DNA of 49,800 nucleotides from Cellvibrionaceae bacterium (GTDB taxonomy: Bacteria > Pseudomonadota > Gammaproteobacteria > Pseudomonadales > Cellvibrionaceae): assembly GCA_025800365.1 (NCBI GenBank), contig JAOXRT010000287.1, positions 1 through 49,800 of the forward strand, given 5' to 3'. The stretch's first letter is position 1. Each line of letters starts with the position of its first letter. Under the pieces are notes generated by a model. It ran no database searches. It was given only the letters and a program-made list of their open reading frames with translations, and was not told where the DNA came from. A program made the position numbers and the translations under genes. Of this stretch, positions 8,260-16,829 are shown in pieces.

Positions 8260-8295
8260 AAAAATGGGGCGATTGAGGCCCCATTTTTGGTTTTA
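8260..8295 (+). terminator. Rho-independent terminator of fur
   Basis: An 11-bp perfect stem AAAAATGGGGC / GCCCCATTTTT with a 7-nt loop is followed by GGTTTT, starting 20 nt after the fur stop codon. Confidence 0.85.
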
Positions 8296-8365
8296 TGGTT
8301 TTACTTAGGCTAGCTGAATGCAGCTAAGTGATACCTAGCAAAGAAGTGAATTAGAGCAGATTGTT

Positions 8366-8938
8366 ATGGCAGAAGAACAAAAAGCAGCGGCCCCGGCTCG
8401 CAATTTCCAACTGAATTTGGTTCAAATAAGCGACTTGGCTTGCCGAATTTTGTATCAAACATTTGTGGTGCAGGCGAAAGATAAGGCCAAGATGGCACTT
8501 AAAGATCTAAAGTCAGGTAAAGGCTTGAGCGTGGGAACCTTGACCTTAACGGTTACCCATAAAGACACCGGCGCTGAAGAAAAGCTTGATCTGCCAATGA
8601 AGATAAAATTGGATTACAGCGAGTTTCGCGGTCCATTTAACTTCCCTTCATTCGAGGCTTCTGTACGAGCCACTATCAGTTTGATTGGCCAAACTTTAGA
8701 TGCCAAAGGCGATTTAAATATTCTAACTGAAGAGGGCACAGGTAGTGCTTTGATTCATTTGCCAGGTGTGACTGAACAAGATGGCCGTTACAACGTGATG
8801 GTGATGGCGATAGAGCCAGTAAAAGAGCGAGAGCGCAAATTAGGCATTGCCGTAAAACTTATGTATTTAGATCCGAATCAATATGAAGAGATTCGTGATA
8901 TGCAAGCCTCTGATAGTGAGGCTGAGGCGAATTCTTAA
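8366..8938 (+). CDS. Conserved-looking hypothetical protein, 190 residues
   Basis: I do not recognise this family. The product is soluble, has no signal peptide or membrane helix, and starts with an Ala-rich stretch (EEQKAAAPARNFQLNLV). It has a cysteine in the segment DLACRILYQTF (about residues 24-34), a Lys-rich stretch DLKSGKGLSVGTLTLTV, a central FRGPFNFPSFEASVRAT (about residue 90), and an acidic C-terminus. Alternating hydrophobic residues suggest a largely beta fold. Base composition and codon use resemble the neighbouring core genes, arguing against recent transfer. It stands alone between the fur terminator and a bidirectional terminator shared with recN. A role linked to Fur or RecN would be speculation. 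Confidence 0.85.
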   Translation: MAEEQKAAAPARNFQLNLVQISDLACRILYQTFVVQAKDKAKMALKDLKSGKGLSVGTLTLTVTHKDTGAEEKLDLPMKIKLDYSEFRGPFNFPSFEASVRATISLIGQTLDAKGDLNILTEEGTGSALIHLPGVTEQDGRYNVMVMAIEPVKERERKLGIAVKLMYLDPNQYEEIRDMQASDSEAEANS

Positions 8939-8962
8939 TTGAAATTGATTCAGCATATATCA

Positions 8963-9002
8963 GCCATAAAAAAGCCCGGTTAATACCGGGCTTTTTTATG
9001 GC
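8963..9002. terminator. Bidirectional terminator between the hypothetical gene and recN
   Basis: A perfect 18-bp inverted repeat (arms 8963-8980 and 8985-9002, core AAGCCCGGT / ACCGGGCTT, loop TAAT) has A-tracts and T-tracts on both sides. It can therefore end transcription from both converging genes. Confidence 0.92.
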
Positions 9003-9024
9003 TGCCGACCGTGTTTTAAGAATA

Positions 9025-10692
9025 TTAATGCACAACGGAAAGCATTTCTTTGGCGTGAGCTACGGCTTGTTCACTATTCGCTTCACCTCCTAGCATTCGT
9101 GCAATCTCGGAAACTCTTTCATCCTCGGCGAGCTTGCTTAAGGAAGAAGCCGCACCGGCTTTATCGGTGGTTTTTACAACTTGTAAATGTTGATGAGCTT
9201 TGCTGGCCACTTGTGGCAAATGGGTAACACATAGTACCTGACCGCGCTCGCCAAGTTGGCGTAGCATCTGCCCAACCACATTGGCAGTAGCGCCGCCGAT
9301 ACCGACATCAACTTCGTCAAAGACTAAGCTTGAAGCAGCGCTGGTTTGGGCAGTTACAACTTGAATCGCTAAGCTGATTCTAGATAGCTCACCACCGGAG
9401 GCAATTTTGCCTAACGGCTTAGGTTCTTGACCTGGGTTGGTGGCTATTAAAAATTCTATTTCTTCGCTGCCCTTGCTACTCGGTTCTTCCAATGCGATAA
9501 GCGCAACTTCAAAAGTGGCGTTGCTCATTGCCAAATTTTGCAGTTGTTTATTAACGTCTTGTTGCAACTTTTTAGCGGCAGCTTGGCGTTTTTGTTTTAA
9601 CTTTCCGGCTAATACTTGATAGTGTGAAAGAGCAGCTTCCGCTTGCTGTTGCAATTGGTCCAAATCTTCATCGACATTGCCTAGCTCAGCTAATTCTAGG
9701 CTCAGCTGCTGGTGCAGCTGGCATAATTCAGATGGGTCGATTCGATGTTTGCGGGCAATGTCGTAAACGCGGCTCAGGCGATTTTCTAATTCGTATAAGC
9801 GTTCTGGATCCGCTTCGAAGCTATCGACGTGGCGCTGGATTTCCCCATTGGCCTCTTCAAGTTGAATCAATGCTTGGCTTAACATGGATTCTGCTTCGTT
9901 AAGAGACGAGCTTTTGCTTTGAATCTCGCCGAGTAAATGCAGGCACTGGTTTAAGCCTTGGCGTAGGCTATATTCGCTTTCACCTTCACATAAATCAGCA
10001 ACTTGCTGGCATTTATGCAAAGTGTCTTCAGCGCTCGCGAGTTGCTGTTGTTCCTGTTCAATTTTCTCTAGCTCGCCTTCTTGTAAATCCAGTTCATCGA
10101 GCTCCGATACTTGGTAGCTTAATAGCTGGTGGCGAGCGCTTATTTCTTCGGCATTATCGCGTCTTTCAATAAAGCGCTGCTGGGAGTGGCGATAATCTTT
10201 AAAGGCTTGTTTTAGTTTTTCCAAAAGTGGTTTTAAAGCGCCAAAGTTATCCAGAAGGCGGCGGTGCTGTTCTTTTTTGAGTAGGGATTGATGCTCGTGT
10301 TGGCCGTGAATATCTATCAGTAATTCGCCCAGGCTTTTGAGCTGTTGCAAAGTTACTGGCTTACCATTAATAAAAGCTCGGCTGCGTCCTTCAGCTGATA
10401 GAACCCTGCGCAGCAGGCATTCCTCATCAGCATTTTCCAGCTCTTGCTGCTGTAGCCACTTCTGCGCGGCGGGGATATCGGCAATATCGAAGCTGGCATA
10501 GACATCTGCTTTGGCAGCTCCTTTGCGCACCTTGTCAGCATCAGCGCGTTCACCAATAGCCAGGCCTAAGGCATTGAGCAGTATGGATTTACCGGCTCCA
10601 GTCTCGCCGGTGATAGCTGTCAGTCCCGTGTCTAGCTCTAGGTTTAGCTGATCGACGAGGGTGATGTTGTTAATGCTGAGCTGGGTGAGCAT
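9025..10692 (-). CDS. recN: DNA repair protein RecN
   Basis: RecN is an SMC-like ATPase that acts in recombinational repair of double-strand breaks. The 555-residue product has the N-terminal Walker A motif AITGETGAGKSILLNALG (about residues 28-45) and a long Gln/Glu-rich coiled coil in the middle (about 160-370). The ABC signature region is LGKIASGGELSRISLAI and Walker B is SLVFDEVDVGIGG, followed by VTHLPQVASKAHQH. The length matches the E. coli protein. A LexA box at 10772-10787, 80 bp upstream of the ATG, shows SOS control as in E. coli. It is divergent from grpE and ends against the bidirectional terminator at 8963-9002. Confidence 0.98.
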   Translation of the reverse strand: MLTQLSINNITLVDQLNLELDTGLTAITGETGAGKSILLNALGLAIGERADADKVRKGAAKADVYASFDIADIPAAQKWLQQQELENADEECLLRRVLSAEGRSRAFINGKPVTLQQLKSLGELLIDIHGQHEHQSLLKKEQHRRLLDNFGALKPLLEKLKQAFKDYRHSQQRFIERRDNAEEISARHQLLSYQVSELDELDLQEGELEKIEQEQQQLASAEDTLHKCQQVADLCEGESEYSLRQGLNQCLHLLGEIQSKSSSLNEAESMLSQALIQLEEANGEIQRHVDSFEADPERLYELENRLSRVYDIARKHRIDPSELCQLHQQLSLELAELGNVDEDLDQLQQQAEAALSHYQVLAGKLKQKRQAAAKKLQQDVNKQLQNLAMSNATFEVALIALEEPSSKGSEEIEFLIATNPGQEPKPLGKIASGGELSRISLAIQVVTAQTSAASSLVFDEVDVGIGGATANVVGQMLRQLGERGQVLCVTHLPQVASKAHQHLQVVKTTDKAGAASSLSKLAEDERVSEIARMLGGEANSEQAVAHAKEMLSVVH

Positions 10693-10771
10693 ATCCCGCT
10701 CCTCCTGGCGTGAATGTGGCCGGCTTATGTTGTTGCTGTTGTTGCTAACGTTGTTAATGTCTGATACTGCA

Positions 10772-10787
10772 CTGTGCTTTTATACAG
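10772..10787 (-). promoter_or_regulatory. LexA (SOS) box upstream of recN
   Basis: The 16-mer CTGTGCTTTTATACAG fits the LexA consensus CTGT-N8-ACAG exactly at all eight outer positions and has an AT-rich core. It lies 80 bp upstream of recN, a known SOS gene in gammaproteobacteria. The site is seen; repression by LexA is inferred from family knowledge. Confidence 0.85.
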
Positions 10788-10849
10788 TAGTTTTTCCAGC
10801 CTGCCAATATTCTCAGGGAAAATAGTGCATAAATCGGCCCTATTGAGCT

Positions 10850-10879
10850 GTTGAAGCCACCAAAAGTGACCCCATATAA
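10850..10879 (+). promoter_or_regulatory. Sigma-32-type heat-shock promoter upstream of grpE
   Basis: The -35 element TGTTGAAG (10849-10856) and the -10 element CCCCATATAA (from 10870) are separated by 13 bp. They match the E. coli sigma-32 consensus (CTTGAAA and CCCCATNT) in wording and spacing. It lies about 75 bp upstream of the grpE start and would drive grpE and perhaps dnaK and dnaJ. Confidence 0.75.
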
Positions 10880-10955
10880 GCATTCAGAACGAAATCAAAG
10901 CTGGGGCTGAGCCAAAAGGTCTAGCCCGGCTAGCCAGTAATAGATGGAGATAGCT

Positions 10956-11537
10956 GTGTCCTCTGAAGAGCAAAACCCAAATGTAGATGCCGAAGCTACC
11001 AGTGAAGCCCCTGAGATGGCCCCGGAGGCCCAAGAGGGAGCTGAAGAACGAGTTGAGGATGTGAATCCTGCGGAGCTTGTACTGCAAATCGAAGGCTTGC
11101 AGGCCGAGATTGCTAAGTTAAAAGACCAGGAGCTGCGCACCCAGGCGGAGATGCACAATGTACGTCGCCGCGCTGAGCAGGATGTCGAGAAGGCCCATAA
11201 GTTCGGTGTTGAGAAATTTGTCGGCGATATGCTGACCGTTATCGATAACTTGGAGCGTGCTTTGGCGTCTATGGATGCCGAAGATGAAGCCTTGAAAGCG
11301 GCTCGTGAAGGTATCGAGCTGACCTTGAAATCCATGCAGGATGGCCTCAAACGCCACAGTGTAGAAGCGATTGATCCGGCGGGTGAGCCTTTTGATCCAG
11401 AGTTTCATCAGGCAATGACTATGGTGCCAAATCCAGATCTTGAGCCGAATACGGTGATGGATGTATTCCAAAAGGGTTACACCTTACACGGCCGCTTAGT
11501 TCGCCCAGCAATGGTGGTGGTTGCTAAAGCCCCTTAA
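10956..11537 (+). CDS. grpE: Nucleotide exchange factor GrpE
   Basis: GrpE releases ADP from DnaK. The product has an acidic disordered N-terminus, a long coiled-coil dimerisation helix (about residues 40-90, with [20 protein letters not shown]) and a C-terminal beta domain containing [11 protein letters not shown] chose the GTG at 10956 because GGAGA at 10946-10950 is well placed for it and the protein then begins MSSEEQ, as relatives do. An ATG at 10944 in the same frame would add four residues but has no ribosome site. It is the first gene of the grpE-dnaK-dnaJ cluster, behind a sigma-32-type promoter. Confidence 0.95.
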   Translation: MSSEEQNPNVDAEATSEAPEMAPEAQEGAEERVEDVNPAELVLQIEGLQAEIAKLKDQELRTQAEMHNVRRRAEQDVEKAHKFGVEKFVGDMLTVIDNLERALASMDAEDEALKAAREGIELTLKSMQDGLKRHSVEAIDPAGEPFDPEFHQAMTMVPNPDLEPNTVMDVFQKGYTLHGRLVRPAMVVVAKAP

Positions 11538-11705
11538 TTCACGACTTTGTCGATGAAAAGCTGAGCAAAATTAAGCAAAAGGCCTTGAACTAGCAAAATA
11601 TGAACCCATATAGCTAGCAAGGCCAATGAAGCAGAGCCTAGAGCTCTCACCAGAACATTTGAATTGATTAAGGCGGGCTGCCGCCAAAGATATTGGAGAA
11701 ATTCC

Positions 11706-13637
11706 ATGGGAAAAATTATCGGAATTGATTTGGGTACCACCAACTCTTGTGTATCCGTACTAGAAGGTGACAAGTCTAAGGTTATCGAGAATGCCGAAGG
11801 CGATCGCACCACCCCATCCATCGTAGCGTTTACTGACGATGGTGAAGTCCTGGTTGGCCAGAGCGCTAAGCGCCAGTCGGTGACCAATCCAACAAATACT
11901 TTGTTTGCGGTTAAGCGTTTGATCGGCCGTAAATTTAAAGATGATGTTGTACAAAAAGACATCTCTATGGTGCCTTACAAAATCGTTGCTGCCGACAATG
12001 GCGATGCTTGGGTAGAAGCCAAAGGTGATGCGAAGGCACCACCACAGATTTCTGCTGAAGTTCTGAAAAAAATGAAGAAAACCGCCGAAGATTATTTGGG
12101 CGAAACAGTAACTGAAGCGGTTGTTACCGTTCCAGCTTACTTTAACGATTCCCAGCGTCAGGCAACCAAAGATGCCGGTAAGATCGCGGGTCTAGATGTT
12201 AAGCGTATCATCAACGAGCCAACCGCAGCGGCTTTGGCCTACGGTATGGATAAAGCCGAAGGCGATCGTACTATTGCGGTATACGACTTGGGTGGTGGTA
12301 CTTTCGATATCTCTATTATTGAAATTGCCGACGTAGACGGCGAGCACCAGTTTGAAGTGTTGGCCACCAATGGTGATACCTTCTTGGGTGGTGAAGATTT
12401 CGATTTACGTTTGATCGAGTACTTGGCCGATGAGTTTAAGAAAGAAAACGGCATCGATTTGCACAATGATCCACTGGCTCTACAGCGCTTAAAAGAAGCC
12501 GCTGAAAAAGCCAAGATCGAGCTGTCTTCTTCTCAGCAGACCGAAGTAAACCTACCCTACATCACCGCTGATGCGACAGGTCCTAAGCACTTGGTTGTGA
12601 AAATGACACGTGCCAAGTTGGAGTCTTTGGTAGAAGATCTTGTGGTTAACTCTTTGAAGCCAGTAAAAACGGCTTTGGATGATGCCGATCTATCGGTTGG
12701 TGAAATCGATGATGTTATCTTGGTGGGCGGTCAGACCCGTATGCCATTGGTACAGGAAAAGGTTGCTGAGTTCTTTGGCAAAGAGCCACGTAAAGATGTA
12801 AACCCTGATGAAGCGGTTGCCATGGGCGCTGCGATTCAAGGTGCGGTATTGGCTGGTGACGTTAAAGACGTATTGTTGTTGGACGTATCTCCGCTAACTC
12901 TAGGTATTGAAACCATGGGCGGTGTGGCAACTCCGTTAATCGAGAAGAACACCACTATCCCGACGAAAAAGTCTCAGGTGTTCTCTACTGCTGAAGACAA
13001 CCAAACTGCGGTTACCATTCATGTAGTACAGGGTGAGCGTAAGCAAGCTTCTCAGAACAAGTCTCTGGGCCGCTTTGACTTAGCAGACATTCCACCTGCA
13101 CAGCGTGGTATGCCACAAATTGAGGTAACTTTTGATATCGATGCTAACGGTATCTTGAATGTAAGTGCTAAAGACAAGGCGACTGGTAAAGAGCAGTCCA
13201 TCGTCATTAAAGCCTCTTCCGGTTTGAGCGATGAAGAAATCGATCAAATGGTAAATGATGCTGAAGCGAATGCCGAAGCGGATAAGCAGTTCGAAGAGTT
13301 GGTCACCGCACGCAACACTTTGGAAGGTTTGATTCATGCAAGCAAGAAAACTGTTGAAGAAGCTGGCGATAAGGCCACTGACGAAGAGAAGGCGGCTATC
13401 GAAGCTGCGGTTGCGGAAGCCGAAGAAGCTGTTAAAGGCGACGACAAAGAGGCCATGGAAGCTGCAACCAACAAGCTAACGGAAGCTTCAAGTTCACTAG
13501 CGCAGAAGTTGTACGCCGAGCAGGCCGCGCAAGCTGAAGCGGCCGGTGCCGGCCCTGAAGCAGGCGCACAAGCACAGCCAGAAGACGACGGTGTTGTCGA
13601 AGCTGAGTTTGAAGAAGTGAAAGACGATAAGAAGTAA
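11706..13637 (+). CDS. dnaK: Molecular chaperone DnaK (Hsp70)
   Basis: DnaK is the ATP-dependent Hsp70 chaperone, working with DnaJ and GrpE in the cytosol. The 643-residue product opens with [14 protein letters not shown] (phosphate-binding loop), shows [11 protein letters not shown] near residue 198 and [13 protein letters not shown] near 343, then the substrate-binding domain and the lid. It ends in the acidic tail EEVKDDKK typical of proteobacterial DnaK. The start at 11706 is preferred because GGAGA lies 7 nt upstream and [10 protein letters not shown] is the family N-terminus; the open frame extends 14 codons further upstream without support. A terminator follows at 13655-13680, so dnaJ may need its own promoter or readthrough. 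Confidence 0.99.
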   Translation: MGKIIGIDLGTTNSCVSVLEGDKSKVIENAEGDRTTPSIVAFTDDGEVLVGQSAKRQSVTNPTNTLFAVKRLIGRKFKDDVVQKDISMVPYKIVAADNGDAWVEAKGDAKAPPQISAEVLKKMKKTAEDYLGETVTEAVVTVPAYFNDSQRQATKDAGKIAGLDVKRIINEPTAAALAYGMDKAEGDRTIAVYDLGGGTFDISIIEIADVDGEHQFEVLATNGDTFLGGEDFDLRLIEYLADEFKKENGIDLHNDPLALQRLKEAAEKAKIELSSSQQTEVNLPYITADATGPKHLVVKMTRAKLESLVEDLVVNSLKPVKTALDDADLSVGEIDDVILVGGQTRMPLVQEKVAEFFGKEPRKDVNPDEAVAMGAAIQGAVLAGDVKDVLLLDVSPLTLGIETMGGVATPLIEKNTTIPTKKSQVFSTAEDNQTAVTIHVVQGERKQASQNKSLGRFDLADIPPAQRGMPQIEVTFDIDANGILNVSAKDKATGKEQSIVIKASSGLSDEEIDQMVNDAEANAEADKQFEELVTARNTLEGLIHASKKTVEEAGDKATDEEKAAIEAAVAEAEEAVKGDDKEAMEAATNKLTEASSSLAQKLYAEQAAQAEAAGAGPEAGAQAQPEDDGVVEAEFEEVKDDKK

Positions 13638-13654
13638 TTCTTAATTACTTCGCT

Positions 13655-13680
13655 AAAACGGGAGGCTTGCCTCCCGTTTT
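13655..13680 (+). terminator. Rho-independent terminator after dnaK
   Basis: A 10-bp perfect stem AAAACGGGAG / CTCCCGTTTT with a 6-nt loop, starting 17 nt after the dnaK stop codon. It probably attenuates rather than abolishes transcription into dnaJ. Confidence 0.8.
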
Positions 13681-13704
13681 ACTTAAAATTAAATGTAAGA
13701 CGTT

Positions 13705-13841
13705 AGATGTAAGAGGTGAGACGTAAGAAGTTAGACGTTAGACGAGAGATGAGATACGAGAGTTACTGAACTTGGGTAGTTAACTGATGCCTCGGATTCT
13801 ACATCTCACGTCTCACCTTTTACGTCTCACTTTTTACATCT
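13705..13841. repeat. Large imperfect inverted repeat built from short GAGACGTAA-like units, between dnaK and dnaJ
   Basis: The left arm (13705-13745) and right arm (13801-13841) are inverted copies of about 41 bp with scattered purine-purine changes. Each arm is itself made of a degenerate 7-8 bp unit (variants GTAAGA, GTGAGACG, GTTAGACG). The arms enclose a 55-bp spacer. The strand asymmetry is strong: purine-rich on the left, pyrimidine-rich on the right. Almost the entire dnaK-dnaJ intergenic space is occupied. Confidence 0.75.
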
Positions 13842-13869
13842 ACCGTTTTATTCAAAATGAAGAGTCACT

Positions 13870-14991
13870 ATGTCAAAACGTGATTATTATGAAGTGCTGG
13901 GTGTTGACCGCGGTATTTCAGAAAAAGACCTGAAAAAAGCTTACCGTCGTGTGGCAATGAAATATCACCCCGACCGTAACCCAGACGACAAAGAAGCCGA
14001 AGAAAAATTTAAAGAGGCCAGTGAGGCCTATGAAATTTTGTCGGATGCGCAAAAGCGTGCGGCTTATGATCAATATGGTCACGCAGGCGTAGACCCAAGC
14101 CAAGGCGGCATGGGTGGCGGCCAAGGCTTTGGTAACTTCAGCGATATTTTTGGTGATGTCTTTGGTGATATCTTCGGTGGCGCTGGTGGTGGCGGTCGAG
14201 GTCGTGGTGGCCCAGCTCGCGGAGCCGATTTACGTTACACCTTAGAGCTCGATTTGGAAAAAGCCGTACAAGGCACCTCGGTTAAAATTAAGGTTCCAAC
14301 TCTAGTTCACTGTGGAACTTGTGATGGCTCGGGTGCAAAAGAAGGCAGCAAGCCAGTCACCTGTGGCACCTGTGGTGGTATGGGTCAGGTTCGCATGACT
14401 CAGGGCTTCTTCTCGGTTCAGCAAACTTGTCCGAATTGTCATGGTAAAGGCCAGATCATCTCCGACCCATGTAATGATTGTGGTGGCCAGGGACGTGTTG
14501 AAGAAACCAAAACGCTTTCCGTTAAAGTGCCTGCAGGTGTTGATACCGGTGATCGAATTCGCCTAAGTGGTGAAGGTGAGGCTGGTGAAGCTGGCGGTCC
14601 TCCTGGTGACCTGTATGTACAGGTCTCCGTAAAAGAGCATGAGATCTTCCAGCGCGAAGGTAAAAACCTGTATTGCGAAGTTCCTATTAGCATTGTTGAT
14701 GCTGCATTAGGCGGTGAGCTTGAAGTGCCTACGCTAGATGGCCGAGTTAAGCTTAAGGTTCCTTCTGAAACACAAACGGGTAAGTTGTTCCGCCTACGTG
14801 GTAAAGGTGTGGTTCCTGTTCGCGGTGGTTCGGCAGGTGATTTGCTGTGCCGTGTTGTCTTGGAAACACCGGTTAATCTTTCCAGTAAGCAGAAAGACTT
14901 GCTGCGCGAGCTGCAAGCAAGCATGAAGGGTGATAAAAACTCGCCTAAGCAAAGCTCTTGGTTTGAAGGGATGAAAAACTTCTTTAACTAA
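13870..14991 (+). CDS. dnaJ: Molecular chaperone DnaJ (Hsp40)
   Basis: DnaJ stimulates the DnaK ATPase and delivers substrates. The 373-residue product has the J domain with the HPD motif in YHPDRNPDD (about residues 32-40) and a Gly/Phe-rich linker (about 75-115). The zinc-binding region has four CxxCxGxG repeats ([32 protein letters not shown], about residues 143-210), followed by the C-terminal substrate-binding domains. Length and domain order are those of type I DnaJ. It is separated from dnaK by a terminator and an inverted repeat, and is followed by its own terminator. In Pseudomonas-type gene order dapB comes next; here a three-gene accessory operon on the opposite strand intervenes. 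Confidence 0.99.
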   Translation: MSKRDYYEVLGVDRGISEKDLKKAYRRVAMKYHPDRNPDDKEAEEKFKEASEAYEILSDAQKRAAYDQYGHAGVDPSQGGMGGGQGFGNFSDIFGDVFGDIFGGAGGGGRGRGGPARGADLRYTLELDLEKAVQGTSVKIKVPTLVHCGTCDGSGAKEGSKPVTCGTCGGMGQVRMTQGFFSVQQTCPNCHGKGQIISDPCNDCGGQGRVEETKTLSVKVPAGVDTGDRIRLSGEGEAGEAGGPPGDLYVQVSVKEHEIFQREGKNLYCEVPISIVDAALGGELEVPTLDGRVKLKVPSETQTGKLFRLRGKGVVPVRGGSAGDLLCRVVLETPVNLSSKQKDLLRELQASMKGDKNSPKQSSWFEGMKNFFN

Positions 14992-15015
14992 GTAAGTTTG
15001 CAAATCTGAAAAAGG

Positions 15016-15039
15016 AAGCCCGCCGTAGCGGGCTTTTTT
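15016..15039 (+). terminator. Rho-independent terminator of dnaJ
   Basis: An 8-bp stem AAGCCCGC / GCGGGCTT with loop CGTA is followed by TTTT, starting 24 nt after the dnaJ stop codon. Confidence 0.88.
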
Positions 15040-15060
15040 GTGCTCAGCAGAACAACAAAA

Positions 15061-15480
15061 CTACTTTACCGTCATAATAACTTTGACGCTGTCATCGACT
15101 TCACTGCTGTCGATATAAGCAATGGAGTCAGTGTTGCTGGCAACAAACTCTTTCACTTCACTATCATCCATTAGTGCTTTAGGTGGTTGGCCTTTCCCTG
15201 TGAAAACAATACGCGCCCAATAAGCATTTAGCTGGCTAGGGTTCTTATTGCTAAGTAGCTGATAAAACTGATCGCGGCTAGGGCTGCCTTCCTCTTGATC
15301 AATTGGGGTGAGCTTTTGTCCTCCCAGACTTTTGCTTTTCCCTAAAAACAATGCTGACACTTCCGCTTTGGATGCATTGATGCTGGCGCTTGGATGAGTA
15401 ATTACCGCAAGATCGGCAAAGCAAGCTGAGCTTGATAGCGCAGCAATAGTGGCGGTTATTAATGAGAGTTTCTTAAACAT
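15061..15480 (-). CDS. Small secreted periplasmic-binding-like protein (phosphate-binding PstS-like superfamily)
   Basis: A 139-residue secreted protein with a Sec signal peptide (about residues 1-22, ending ACFA). It resembles the short proteins usually annotated as phosphate ABC transporter substrate-binding-like (type 2 periplasmic-binding fold), with ITHPSASINASKAEVSALF near the start, FLGKSKSLGGQKLTPID, then RDQFYQLLSNKNPSQLNAYW, FTGKGQPPKAL and SIAYIDSSEVDDSVKVI at the end. At this length it covers only about one lobe of a full binding protein, so ligand capture by a two-lobed clamp is unlikely. It starts 30 nt downstream of the porin-like gene, which starts 35 nt downstream of a chemoreceptor gene, all on the minus strand. 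I infer one operon. Ligand and role are unknown. Confidence 0.82.
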   Translation of the reverse strand: MFKKLSLITATIAALSSSACFADLAVITHPSASINASKAEVSALFLGKSKSLGGQKLTPIDQEEGSPSRDQFYQLLSNKNPSQLNAYWARIVFTGKGQPPKALMDDSEVKEFVASNTDSIAYIDSSEVDDSVKVIMTVK

Positions 15481-15510
15481 ATTACACCTATATTGAAAAT
15501 TGCTAGCGCC

Positions 15511-16794
15511 TTAAAAAACGGCATCAAAGCCCACCGATAAAACATGAACACCGTCTTTATCGAGCTCATTAACAAGGTTCGGGTTCAGCGCCAATTCGGT
15601 TCCGATAACGGTATTACCCAGGGTGCCATCAAAGTTATCGTAGTCGGCGATCTCTGCCTTTAAGCTCACTTGATTGTTAAGGTTGTAACGCATGCCTAGA
15701 GTGATGGATTCCATCGAGACTTTTTGTACAGGCGATACGGCATTGCTTTCATGGGAGGCATCCGAATAGGTTTTGGATAAGCTCATATAGGGCATCCACT
15801 TTTCGAATTGATAACCCAAGGTGCCTGACATAGCGATATTGCCTAAAAATGGTAGCTTCTTGCCGATGTCAGCTTCGGCGCCTTCCAGCATGGCAAACCA
15901 TTTACCGTTATCGTAACGGGCGCTGGCTGAGTAATAGTCGATATCGTCAGATAGAGGGAATCCAGTGATAGAAATAGTGTCTATCTGGTTGTAAGAGGCT
16001 CGTAATGTGAGCGACTCTTTTTCTGCGGTAAAGGCTATACCGCTGACTGCTTCGGCCTCGGCTACATCAGTGCCCGCTGTACCATAGTAAATTTTAGTGT
16101 CGGTGTTCCAGCTACCAATCGGGTGGCTATAAGTCGCATCGACACCTTCATAGGTGGTAAAGCTGGTGACATAAACTTCAGCGGGTGGCCTAACCCAAGG
16201 GTAGGCATAGCCAACTTCAATGGATTCAGAGTACATATACCAAGGTAGGCGCATTCGGCCACCACGTAAAGCTAGGCTATCGTTAACATTGAAGCGTAAG
16301 AAGGCCCATTCAGCTTCCATATCAAAGTCGTTTTTTCCTTTGGCGGTTAGCTGTATTACCGCGTCGATGCTATCACTGACTTTGTAGTCAAACTGCAAGC
16401 CTGCAATGGTATCGGGAGAAAAATCCCAATGGGTATCGACACCAGCTTCTAGTGTTACGCCTTTAACATTGGCCTTGGTAGCGTAAACAGACGCAAACCC
16501 CTTAATGCTTAAGCGATCTTTCTGGGATTCGATTTTTCGCTTTAAGGATTTTGTTTGTCTTTGAGTTTTCTTTTCCAGTTTAACTAGCCGTTGTTCCAGT
16601 TTAACCGAGTCACTGCCTGAGCTTTGTTGGCTCAATGCGTTTAGTTTTGACGTTAATTCAGAAATGGTTTTTTGATCTTGAGCGCTCTTACGTTCAAGTT
16701 GTTCCAGTCTCTGTAGAATGTCATTCTGATCCGCCGTGGCAGCTTGCCAAGGCAGGCTGCTTAAAATGGCTAAGGTGATAAGTTTCTTTTTCAT
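15511..16794 (-). CDS. Porin-like outer membrane beta-barrel protein with N-terminal coiled coil
   Basis: A 427-residue exported protein. A signal peptide (about residues 1-22, cleavage near ATA-DQ) is followed by a coiled-coil region of about 70 residues with heptad leucines (ILQRLEQLERKSAQDQ...) and a very basic stretch (KKTQRQTKSLKRKIESQK). From about residue 97 (IKGFASVYATKA) to the terminal phenylalanine it shows alternating amphipathic strands typical of a porin barrel, e.g. WAFLRFNVNDSLALRGGR and SVGFDAVF at the C-terminus. The coiled coil could trimerise or reach the peptidoglycan, as the N-terminal helices of some porins do. It lies in the middle of the chemoreceptor-porin-binding-protein operon. 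Substrate unknown; a sensor role coupled to the neighbouring receptor is speculative. Confidence 0.82.
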   Translation of the reverse strand: MKKKLITLAILSSLPWQAATADQNDILQRLEQLERKSAQDQKTISELTSKLNALSQQSSGSDSVKLEQRLVKLEKKTQRQTKSLKRKIESQKDRLSIKGFASVYATKANVKGVTLEAGVDTHWDFSPDTIAGLQFDYKVSDSIDAVIQLTAKGKNDFDMEAEWAFLRFNVNDSLALRGGRMRLPWYMYSESIEVGYAYPWVRPPAEVYVTSFTTYEGVDATYSHPIGSWNTDTKIYYGTAGTDVAEAEAVSGIAFTAEKESLTLRASYNQIDTISITGFPLSDDIDYYSASARYDNGKWFAMLEGAEADIGKKLPFLGNIAMSGTLGYQFEKWMPYMSLSKTYSDASHESNAVSPVQKVSMESITLGMRYNLNNQVSLKAEIADYDNFDGTLGNTVIGTELALNPNLVNELDKDGVHVLSVGFDAVF

Positions 16795-16829
16795 GGGGCA
16801 CCTGTGTACATCTAATCTAAATCGAGGTT

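Noticed and set aside
10944-10955. ATG at 10944 as the grpE start
   Set aside because: It overlaps the GGAGA that serves the GTG at 10956 and has no ribosome site of its own; kept only as an alternative.
13690-13841. CRISPR or tRNA-like array between dnaK and dnaJ
   Set aside because: Units are only 7-8 bp, degenerate and arranged as an inverted repeat; there is no constant repeat with unique spacers.
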